NCBI GenBank assembly: GCA_963682175.1
Contig: OY821771.1
Span: 15,189,001-15,253,000 of the forward strand
Direction: 5' to 3'
Length of the DNA: 64,000 nt
Source: Triglochin maritima
Taxonomy: Eukaryota; Streptophyta; Magnoliopsida; Alismatales; Juncaginaceae
The notes under the pieces are model-generated. The model had not been told where the DNA came from, searched no databases, and worked only from the letters and a program-made list of their open reading frames with translations. This document shows, in pieces, positions 55,693-64,000 of this stretch (within the stretch, counting starts at the first letter, position 1; each line of letters begins with the position of its first letter). Made by a program: the position numbers and the translations under genes.

Positions 55693-56634
55693 TCAACTGG
55701 CTGAGGAAGATCCCGCACCAGTCCCGCCTGATCTGCTAGGGCAAGCACGAATGAAGTTACCCATCTGGCCACAACCATCACACGCACCGGGACGGTGCCC
55801 GCACCCACGCCCAAGATGTACTCCACCGGACCACCTACATTGTCCAGTCTGCGATGCTCCACCATCATCAATCAGGGGCCTCTTGCCCGGATTCCCTGAA
55901 AGCTGACCTCCGGGATGTGCACCCGTCTTCTGCTGCGTCTTCCTAGCTTCTACCGTCTCCTGGTAGTCCTGATCCATGATCGTCGCAAACTTCACTGCAT
56001 CAACTAAAGTCTGCGGCATACTCGTGGTCACACGAGATCTGAACTGTGGCCTTAAACCTCGGACAAACTTCCGAGCCCTCTGCTCTAGAGTCACATAAAT
56101 CTCGGAGCAGTAACGCTCCAAAGCATGGAATCTGCTAATGTAAGCCGCCAGCGTCATCTCTCGCTGCTCAAGTGCTAGGAATTCCTCTCTCTTCCTGTCA
56201 CGGACATGCTGCGAGAAATACTGCTGGTTGAACTCCGCAAGGAATTCCTCCCATCCCACCTCCTCACTATCCTCGAAAACAACATCTGACGTGGACCTCC
56301 ACCAGCTGCCTGCCTCCCCGTCCAACATATAGGTGGCCAGATCCACCTGTCTCTCTATAGGACAACCAATCGCTCTGAATATCCTCCTGATCTTAAAGAC
56401 CCAGTCCTCAGCTGCCTCCGGATCACCGTTACCATCAAAGGAAGGAGGGCGCTGACGTATAAATTGGTCCAACACTGCACCTGCTCCCGCCTTCTCAGAC
56501 TGGTGCTCGAGAAACTCGCCCAGCCGACCTAGAGTCCCCTGAAGGGTCCTCCTCTCCTCCTCCATGTCCCCTTCACCAGTCTCCTCTTTGGTGCCCCTAT
56601 CACGTGAAGGTCGCCTCACACGTCTCGGAGGCAT
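55693..56634 (-). CDS. Chromovirus Gag, open but with a defective zinc knuckle
   Basis: 313 codons from ATG (56634). Retrotrans_gag domain at residues about 65-210, with PPSFDGNGDPEAAEDWVFKI, MLDGEAGSWWRS and FLAEFNQQYFSQHVRDRKRE, then EFLALEQREMTLAAYISRFH. Near residue 290 the nucleocapsid knuckle reads CDGCGQMGNFIRAC: the spacing CX2CX4XX4C is right, but the His is Asn. Preceded by a basic linker; ends GGTGAGSSSAS, after which the frame changes before protease. GC-rich compared with its surroundings. Confidence 0.88.
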   Translation of the reverse strand: MPPRRVRRPSRDRGTKEETGEGDMEEERRTLQGTLGRLGEFLEHQSEKAGAGAVLDQFIRQRPPSFDGNGDPEAAEDWVFKIRRIFRAIGCPIERQVDLATYMLDGEAGSWWRSTSDVVFEDSEEVGWEEFLAEFNQQYFSQHVRDRKREEFLALEQREMTLAAYISRFHALERYCSEIYVTLEQRARKFVRGLRPQFRSRVTTSMPQTLVDAVKFATIMDQDYQETVEARKTQQKTGAHPGGQLSGNPGKRPLIDDGGASQTGQCRWSGGVHLGRGCGHRPGACDGCGQMGNFIRACPSRSGGTGAGSSSAS

Positions 56635-56677
56635 CTACACAAGAGGACAGGAAACGAAAATGAATCAATCATTATGC

Positions 56678-58825
56678 TGTAGGATTTTGTGTCCCTATTT
56701 ATGTATATATTTAAAAAAAATTAATACAACATACAAGATCGTTTTCATTTTTTCAACAATTTTTATGTACATTACTTTGTGTTTATTCTAATATCATGCA
56801 ACCCTACATTTATTAAAATAAACCACAAAGGTAGAATCATACCTAAAGGTTCTATAAAACCTTTTTGAAGATCCAGAGTCACGTTGCCCGTTGCGTCGTC
56901 CACGGATTTTCCTCCGAGTGTTCACCAAACTCTAAACAAGATTAGAGAGAAAGGAGCTAGCCAATCAATCTCTAATAAGGCTTAGAATCTAGCTAATAAC
57001 CCCTCTTTGAGCTCCTGAGATTTCTATCTCCTAAACTCAAAGTTTCTAAGAGAATTTCGTGGTGATTAGAGAAGATATTAATGAGAGAAAGATTTTGCAT
57101 TAGTATTAAACAAGTAGGAGTAGGTGCCCTTTTATAGGCTACCAAAACATCATTATCAAGAACTACTCTTTAACCATGATCTCTTGTTTATTCTCTCCTA
57201 AAATTAATTTCTAATTTCCACATAAGCACCCTAAAAACGTTTTAATTAAATCTGGAATTAATCCACCCATGATTTAATTAATCTCTTAATAATTCAGGAA
57301 GAATCGTTCTGTTCGGTGGACCGAGTATTAGTCGGTCAACCGAACCGTTCGGTTTTAACACGTGTTCGGTGCACCGTGAGCGAGACGGTGGACCGATCTC
57401 GCATGAGAAAAATTCCCTGGAAATATTCGGACGAACCACGTCTTTTACTCGGTCTACCGTTGACCTACCAGAATTTCTCCTGGGACATAGTCTACGGATG
57501 ACCGTGTCACCTTCGGTCTATCGAAAATACCTCTTTTCGGTTGACCGTTTCCAATCGGTTAACCTAACCCGATTGTCTAGGCACTCCAGACAATTTCGGT
57601 CAACCAATTGTGATTACCCGTTCCCCATTCGGTTAACCGATCCGAAGATACCCCGGTCAACCGAACCATGAACGGTTCACCGTGTTTGACCCCGATTTTG
57701 CCTTTGTCAAATTTTGGATTTATTTCCAACAAAATTTGATCTTTTGGGGGTTTTAGCAAATTCACATCTTATATAATATATTATCATATGTAATATTAAA
57801 TTATTACACCCCATAATATATATATACCTCATATGAATTTATTATGATTCTAATTATGTCAATTCTCATGACATATTGATTTTATTCATTCACCACATGT
57901 GTCCTATTTTCACATGGAACCCGACACATCATATGAACTTAAAATCAAGCCTCTTGTTTCCCAGTTTTGTGGTGTGACTTATAGGAGGATCTAAGCCAAA
58001 TTGGCAGCGATATTAAACACTTAATATCTCAAACTATAAGCGGTATCTAGCTACATATTATAGTTACCCAATTAGCATAGATGTCTTTGTTCCACCCGAA
58101 CCAAAACATGATCCATTTAGTGATGTAAGTGCACCACTTGTGTCCGTCCCTTATACAAAGTAGAAATGTGTCATCTTTGTATTATATTCATTTCTTGATC
58201 TCTCTAAGCTAATTATAACTATGTAACTTAGCTCAAGTTACATTGTGCACATTATAATTTTGCTTTATCAAGGGGCCCACTAATATCATCACTCAATTAA
58301 GAGGGGCAATGATAATCGTTTGACTAGCTATCTTTTCCAGCACAAGTCATGTTCAACCAACTATTGCCTTTATCACTATACTCATAGCTTTTGACAATAA
58401 TGAAATTCAACACTTCTTGAGTGAAAAGATATAAGTCTCATATCTTTGGATCCAAGACAAAGTAAAACATCAATGACACGAAACACAATTCCATAATGTT
58501 TTACTTGTTAGGTCTATTCAATATATAAAAGTAATTTTTTCTCTTTTATATACTCGTGTCATCAATTGTTTGTAGAGCTCCAACAATCGATTACCAACAC
58601 GACAATCTTATCTCGGTGATTAATGTTCCATGTTAATTACCATGATTGCGAATAACTTTTGATTTATGTAAACCATTATCTTTTAGAGCTCTACGGTTAG
58701 GGACCAAGCGCCTCTTCCTTAACACTTGCAAAAGACGAATACCATAATCAAGTAATAAAATGTTTGCACATCCAATTCATAATATTTGACATATAAAAGT
58801 AAAACTTTAGAACACATTCCTTTCA
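56678..58825 (-). mobile_element. Solo copia LTR nested in the chromovirus leader
   Basis: 2148 bp, plus-strand ends TGTAGGATTTTGTG and ATTCCTTTCA; on the minus strand it starts TGAAAGGAATGTG and ends CACAAAATCCTACA, a common copia LTR form. Perfect 5-bp target duplication TATGC (56673-56677 and 58826-58830). It lies between the gag start and the primer site of the chromovirus. It carries the CGGT-NN-ACCG array at 57314-57682. No internal region. Confidence 0.87.
57314..57682. repeat. Array of paired CGGT-NN-ACCG palindromes
   Basis: Pairs at 57314/57333, 57367/57386, 57495/57514, 57538/57556, 57597/57630 and 57654/57673, with an unpaired CGGTCTACCG at 57450. Spacing within pairs is 18-19 bp in five of six. 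The arms CGGT and ACCG are nearly constant while the middle two bases vary: GG, CA, GC, TG, TA, TC, CT. Confidence 0.85.
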
Positions 58826-58902
58826 TATGCATGCATAATGAACGAAAACTAATGCCAGACCTCTAAGGTGTTTTCTTTGGACAAGTACACCGGAACCCAA
58901 AA

Positions 58903-58914
58903 GCTCAAATACCA
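58903..58914 (-). other. Primer binding site of the chromovirus
   Basis: The minus strand reads TGGTATTTGAGC, two bases off the initiator-Met site TGGTATCAGAGC (seen intact in the tandem array). It is 3 nt from the LTR. Confidence 0.75.
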
Positions 58915-58917
58915 AAT

Positions 58918-60290
58918 TGTAATGCCCCGAAACAGCGGAAAATTTAAAACTTTTAAAATATTCATGATTCAAACACAGGGTCGTTACCAAAGCACATATC
59001 ATATATATATAGTGGTACATCGTGTGATATAGGAGTCAAAATATGATCATAACAACAAAAGATATACAATAGATACACGTGTAATCATCAACCTCGAAAC
59101 TACAATAGATGATTACAAGATCAGGCACCACCAGAAAACCATCGACCACGGGTCTCAAGGGTCCTCTCATCCCAACCTCACAATCACACGTGCACACAAG
59201 GCACTGCCGGGAAACCATCGGCCATGGGTCTCAAGGGTCCTCTCAACCCAACCCCACAATCACACGTGCACACAAGGCATTGCCGGACAACCATCGGCCA
59301 CGCCAAACAGATACGTGCACACAAGGCACCGCTCCTCAGAGCCACAACCATGATCTCTCTCAGGCCGGAATGTCCATATCGTTGCCCAAAAAGGTCGGGG
59401 ACCCGTTTCCCTCGAGGCAGATGCAAACCACAACAACACAAGCAACATATGCAAAACTGGGCAGAAACAGTTGACCTAAATCCATAGACGGTCGACCGAA
59501 ACCCCACAATTATTCCAAATAAAAACGGAATAACCACCAACCGATCGAACGGCAGAGGGGACCCATTCGACCAAAAACCACCAGGAAAAATCCTCTTGTC
59601 GCACAAAATGCACAAACGATCAAACTTAACAGACCGACGATCGACCGGAAAAGAGCAGTAAAATCCAGTCTGGAACAAATTGCACTGGTGGACCGAAACG
59701 ACATAAAAGGCTGAACGAACTTTAAGTTGACTTAAGTTATCGTTCGAACGAGATCTCGTGGCGGTCGACCGTTTTGTGGTCTACACCCCCAACCGACATA
59801 AAACAGTGTTTCGGTCGAACGGCAAAGGGGGCCCGGTCGATCGAATACACCTAGAACTTGCCTAACATGCTTGACTGATCGACCACACGAAGCATCATTC
59901 GACCAGTGCAAGGCAGGCTCCCCTAAAATCACAACAACAACGGTCGACCAAAACACCATTTGGTCGACCGCACACAAAATAAAACTACTGAACTGAGGTC
60001 CGACGAGTCATTCGGCCTACAGTCGACTCCTCCAACACCCACACAAACTAAGGTGAGCGTGAAAGCAAGCTTGACATACCTTTAAGGCTTGAAGAAACCT
60101 TTGAAGATCGATCGCGAACGTTTCCACGCGAACTTCTTTCCTATCCGGCGAAACCCAACCTCGAACCCGATCACCGCGAGCTCCGGCCACCGTCCGAGCT
60201 CCTCCCAGCCTCACCAAATCCACGCCCAACTGGAACTTCCGGATAGCCTAAGGAAGAGAGAGTGAGAGAGATATGCGTGGGTGAGAGAGT

Positions 60291-60321
<31 letters not shown>

Positions 60322-60431
60322 ATAACCATTTATACTCTTCTCCTCAACCCATCTCAGCCGTCCAATCTAATCCTCCTCTAATCAACAACCTAAACACAAA
60401 TAAACCATTAAGCAAGGGTTAGGACATAACA
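58918..60431 (-). repeat. 5' LTR of the chromovirus
   Basis: 1514 bp; plus-strand ends TGTAATGCCCCG and GGACATAACA. Shorter than the 3' LTR mainly because of a deletion of about 200 bp near 59126. It contains the palindrome pair 59941-59950/59961-59970 and a GA microsatellite (60291-60319). Confidence 0.93.
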
Positions 60432-60444
60432 AAACCACCACAGG

Positions 60445-60672
60445 TTGGCTCAACTAGGCACAACATCAGCGTTCGTAATGCAACCAGGGCAGAATGGCGG
60501 GAACGTCTTCGCGAGGCAATTTGATAACGAGATCAACAGGAATAATATGTTGTCTTGGGCTGGAGAGGAAGAGCTAGAAAGTACAAGGTTTGCGACTAGA
60601 AGAAGTCAAGAGGAGACTGAGAGCAGGAGGAAGTTTCAAGAGCTAGCGAGCACCTCCTTGATGGGCTCTTAG
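60445..60672 (+). other. Small ORF of unknown origin beside the chromovirus
   Basis: 75 codons from TTG, the first ATG 11 codons in. Composition looks protein-like (FARQFDNEINRNNMLSWAGE, then SQEETESRRKFQELAS), and GC is higher than around it. An upstream in-frame TAG lies in the pre-insertion sequence. I do not recognise it. It might be the tail of the LINE or a fragment of a host gene. Confidence 0.25.
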
Positions 60673-61318
60673 ATCACCTACTCTTAGATCACCAACCACA
60701 GATTGGAGTTTTCCCGCTCTTGCTTTAATTCCTGGGATCATATGGTGTTTTTCGGTTGTATTTGGTGACCCCGAAAATTGGTTTATTTTGATCAAGAAAT
60801 TGTACGCTTTCAATCAGAAGTTGTGGTTACAAAGTAGCCGTTGATTATTTTGATTTATGCAATGGAAATTTATCCAAAAGAGGTAAAGGGCAATGTTGAA
60901 TGATCCACTTGTGTTATTTTGTTAACCTATATGGTTCTGCCGATACTTTACAAATCAATTACCCTAAGTTTCTCAAGGCTTTATTAGATAATTCTACAAA
61001 GATTATTCTCATAATAAAATTCAACAATGTAAACTTTTTTATTTGAAACAATTGGAATTTGAAGAAAAAAAACTTATAAAAATGCAAATTGTTGCATATA
61101 TGTAAAGGAAAATTTGACTTTCTATTCTCAAAGTGACCCAAAATTGGAAGAAAAAATCTTACATTGACATCTTCTGAAAAATATACTTATGTATTCATTT
61201 CTCCCTAAAATACTTATGCGTAAACCGTGGGATTATTCCCTTCCAATCCTTCCCTTTCACCTTCTTCCTCTCTTTCGTTCTCCCTTTCTCTCTTTCAGTC
61301 GTATGTAGCCCTCAAAAA
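60673..61318. other. AT-rich interval without recognisable gene
   Basis: No ORF with family resemblance. A pyrimidine-rich stretch (CTTCCTCTCTTTCG and following) lies at 61240-61300. Confidence 0.5.
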
Positions 61319-61319
61319 G

Positions 61320-61650
61320 CGTGCGGTTAACAGTCGTGTTTTTTCGAAAAATCTTAACTATCGAGGTCATACTGCACACATATCAAGCACATCCACACCC
61401 AAACCATTCGAATTCAGAACCGTCATAAAATGGCGTCAAAAATCTTGCGGTGAACAATCGTGTTTCTTCAAAAAATCTAAATTATTGAGGTCATATCACA
61501 CACATATGGAGTCCATCGAGTTTATTGTTCTCCACATCCAAACGATTCGAATTCAGATGCCTCATAAAACACCCATAAAAATCGTGTAGTGAATGGTTGC
61601 ATTTTTTCAAATAATCTAAATTACCAAGATCATATCGCACACATGTCCCA
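61320..61650. repeat. Three degenerate tandem repeats
   Basis: Units begin near 61321, 61443 and 61580 with a phrase like TGCGGTTAACAGTCGTGTTT (varied), followed by an AAAAAATCTAAATTA-type stretch, GAGGTCATATCACACACAT and, in the first two, ATTCGAATTCAGA. The period is about 122-137 bp. No gene. Confidence 0.7.
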
Positions 61651-61784
61651 TTAAGGTCGTGCGGAATCCAGTTCAATTTTATCTAGATTTAATTCGATCC
61701 AGTCCTTAATTCGCAAATTTTGCAAACTTGTCTAGTCCTGTTGGGTCTGCGTAGAGGTACAACTAGCACGTGCCTCGTGTTATG

Positions 61785-63252
61785 TGATTGATTCAATTAT
61801 AATAACACAAATGCACGAATTACACTACGATGCGTACTAAATCAGAAAACAAACGATAAAATAAACACCTTATAGAGTAGAGAAAGAATGCGGAAATGAG
61901 AATGTGTGTACGTATGTGTGTTCATTAGTGCTCATCACAACATGTAGTACATGAAATCGATAAAAACCAAATCCAATTTTGTCTCCACATGAAATAAGAT
62001 AAAACACATTAAACATAGAAGACAATAATTGAGATGAGACTAACATGAAAAACATAATTACCAAACCCCACTATGTCTCCACATGAAATAAGATTTAACA
62101 CAATCATTAAAACATACAAGACATTAATTAGGATGAGGCCAACATGAGCACATGCATGCACTTGTCATGTTTCCTCCTTATCCACTCCATCTTTATCCTC
62201 ACCTCCTTATTCCCTATAAAATATGCCCACTAATCTAAGCATGTGCTAAGCATCACTCAAAAGCATTAGCACATCAATAAGAGTGAAAATCTCATTATAT
62301 GGTTATGGAACTCATGTGAGGTTCAAAGGTTAGGATTACCACACACACTTAATACATCACATAATCACATCACCTTCTTCTCCACCCCCAATGGGAACAT
62401 AAAAATAACACAAAAAACCATAATGGAAATGTAGAAAGCTAGATTAAGCAAAGACCAAACATAAAGGAATTTGCATAAAATGGAAGGCATCAATGTAAGG
62501 AACAAGAATTAAACTAGATTGAAAAGAAAGATTACAAGGTTGCTCCTCTTCTCCTCCACTACACTTCTAATTAAGAAACTAAAACCTACTCTAATAAACA
62601 AGAAATAAAATCTACTCTACTAAACAAGAAAGGAAACTAACCTAAGGAGGAGAGGGAGGAAGAACAAGAAAGGAGGCATTACAAGTCTATTTACAGAAGA
62701 AATAAGGATTTAGATGGATCTGGAAGCAATCTGACGGCTGTAATAACTTTCTATATAGTCTGGTGCACCGATTATCGAGGTGAAGCCACGGGAGAAATTG
62801 GCCCAAAATGATCCTCCAATGGCGGATCAAAATCTGCCACTAGTGGTTCTTTTGTGCTCGATCAGCCCCGATTTCTTCTTGGAGCTTAGGTGTTGTATTT
62901 TTCACGTGGAGTGCAGTCCTGGTCATCTGGTTCATGCCCATTTCGTCTTAATTGCCCAAATACACTTCAAGATCATAGTATTGAGGGATTTTTGCTCCTG
63001 AAATGTTTTCCGTACGTTCAGGTCCCTCTGGATTTCATTTGGGTCCTTCCTAATTTGCAGATGGGTCCTTGTGCATGACAAACATGTCAACTTTGCTTCA
63101 TTTGAGTCATTTCTTCTTGCATTTCAGTAATTTTCTCTTCCTTTCTGTTCTTTATTACCTGAAACACCACAAAGAAACATTCGAGTAGCACAAAATTGGG
63201 GTAAAATAAAAGATATATAGCATGAATGCAGTGTATGATATGCTACTAATCA
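61785..63252 (-). mobile_element. Solo LTR, family C
   Basis: 1468 bp; plus-strand ends TGATTGATTC and TACTAATCA. Flanks TTATG (61780-61784) and CTATG (63253-63257) form a 5-bp target duplication with one mismatch. It is related to the family B LTR in its middle (AAACATACAAGACATTAATT near 62110) and carries a palindrome pair, GATCCTCCAATGGCGGATC (62810-62828) and CCACTAGTGG (62837-62846). Confidence 0.82.
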
Positions 63253-63364
63253 CTATGTGCCGAAAATTTCTTGCCTCTAGAAAGTTATACATGTTTCTAA
63301 ACATGCATAGACATTTTACTGGGACTGGATGAAGGTGTATCTTTAGAACATAACATTTTCGATA

Positions 63365-63928
63365 CACTACTACAAAATAGTGTTATTTCGTTCGATTTGT
63401 TGACATATAACGTCGATTGACTGCCTCCACTGACCGACGTTATGTGGGGGAGATGTGGTAAGGCAGAGGATATTAAGTCAGACCTTTATGCAAGTATACC
63501 ACGTCGGGTTTTAAAAATGAAACCGACATGATACATTTGAAATACTACGTCGGTGTATTGGTTAAACACCGCCATGGTATGTTCTTTTATTAAAAATAGA
63601 ATGTCGACAAAATGTCAAATAAAAGGACATGTTACGTCAGTTTTTGGGCAATCCACCAACATGGTATGTATACATACCATGTCAGTGGAACCAACGAACT
63701 CCGACATGGTATGTCTTTTCATTAAAATTAATAATTTCAACAAAATGTCAAATAAAAGGACATACTATGTCGGTATTTAGCCAATCTACGAACGTGGTAC
63801 GTATACATATAATATCGATTTAATTTTATTTTCCGACGTGGTATTGTCTTTTTATTATTCCAACAAAAAATCAAATAAAATGACATACCACGTCGGTATT
63901 TAGCCAATGTACCGACGTGGTACGTATA
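63365..63928. mobile_element. Terminus of a second CACTA transposon
   Basis: It starts CACTACTACAAAATAGTG, the CACTA-type inverted terminus. Next are many subterminal repeats in both orientations built on ACCGACGTGGTA / TACCACGTCGGT, with TACCATGTCGG-type variants (for example 63530-63560, 63660-63720, 63820-63930). The consensus differs from that at 15310-15390, so it is another family. The rest of the element is cut off by the LTR at 63929. The transposase is not in the window. Confidence 0.8.
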
Positions 63929-64000
63929 TGATTAGTAGCATATCTTGCATTGCATTCATGTTATATATCCTTTATTTCACCCCAATTTTATGCTACTCGA
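63929..64000 (+). mobile_element. Start of a further family C LTR
   Basis: TGATTAGTAGCATATC is the LTR start seen in reverse at 63252 and 42225. It continues to the window edge with GTTATATATCCTTTATTTCA. Whether it is a solo LTR or a full element cannot be told from here. Confidence 0.75.

Larger units (their letters stand above)
50610..60431 (-). mobile_element. Ty3/gypsy chromovirus, Tekay/Del lineage, with a nested solo LTR
   Basis: 9822 bp including the nested LTR. Target duplication AAACC is perfect (50605-50609 and 60432-60436). Minus-strand order: 5' LTR (60431-58918), initiator-Met-like primer site, leader interrupted by a solo LTR, gag, protease, reverse transcriptase, RNase H, integrase with C-terminal chromodomain, polypurine tract (GGTGGGTGGAT beside the LTR), 3' LTR (52341-50610). 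The domain order and chromodomain place it in the chromoviruses. Gag is open; pol is broken in many places. Confidence 0.94.

Noticed and set aside
50610..60431. Endogenous pararetrovirus
   Set aside because: LTRs, target duplication, gag-pol order with integrase and a chromodomain identify a Ty3/gypsy retrotransposon. No movement-protein region.
15401..63928. The CACTA end at 63365 as the missing end of the first CACTA element
   Set aside because: The subterminal repeats differ (AGACGTCGGT against ACCGACGTGGTA), and tens of kilobases of unrelated insertions lie between.

Overview
The window is plant nuclear DNA, most likely from a flowering plant. I find no intact host gene. Almost all of the 64 kb is transposable elements, many nested inside each other. 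The families are typical of plants: Athila-type elements with a tRNA-Asp primer site, a Tekay/Del-type chromovirus, SIRE/Maximus-like copia pieces, CACTA transposons with TNP2 and Ulp1-like proteins, a Mutator-like foldback element and a LINE. The setting looks like pericentromeric or other gene-poor heterochromatin.

Layout. 165-955 is a stray leader of an Athila-derived element. About 956-15400 is a decayed CACTA transposon with a TNP2 transposase gene and a second, ten-exon gene that joins a Ptta/En/Spm-type domain to a Ulp1-like protease. The TNP2 gene is split by a tandem array of a miniature LTR retrotransposon (3275-9574; six LTRs, five internal regions, 1112-bp period, 5-bp target duplication) and by a SIRE-like solo LTR (10068-11560). 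At 15401 an older Athila-type element (minus strand, gag and protease only) cuts the CACTA 3' end. That element is itself split inside gag by a young, almost unchanged relative on the plus strand (19113-25499, target duplication TTACT). Then come an inverted LTR composite (27961-29533), a degenerate repeat field (30745-32720), a lone tRNA-Gly(GCC)-like gene (32957-33027, minus) and a second complete non-autonomous element (33686-40991, target duplication TGTAA). 41578-47400 is a graveyard of LTR and copia fragments. 48490-50604 is a LINE remnant split by a 990-bp foldback element (49022-50011, 10-bp target duplication). 50610-60431 is a chromovirus on the minus strand (target duplication AAACC), with a copia solo LTR (56678-58825, target duplication TATGC) between its primer site and gag. 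The window ends with a solo LTR (61785-63252), the terminus of another CACTA element (63365-63928) and the start of one more LTR (63929).

How the parts relate. The two young Athila-type elements carry no polymerase. Each encodes one Gag-derived protein that keeps the zinc knuckle and downstream region but has no recognisable capsid, so they would need proteins from relatives. The older gag/protease element at 15401-27960 is one such relative, itself without reverse transcriptase.

The most unusual signal is structural. Several unrelated LTR families here carry short palindromes in pairs at a fixed, family-specific spacing: 32 bp centre to centre at four family A sites, 21 bp in family B, and 18-22 bp in arrays of CGGT-NN-ACCG. 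The palindrome sequences differ between families while the pairing and spacing persist.
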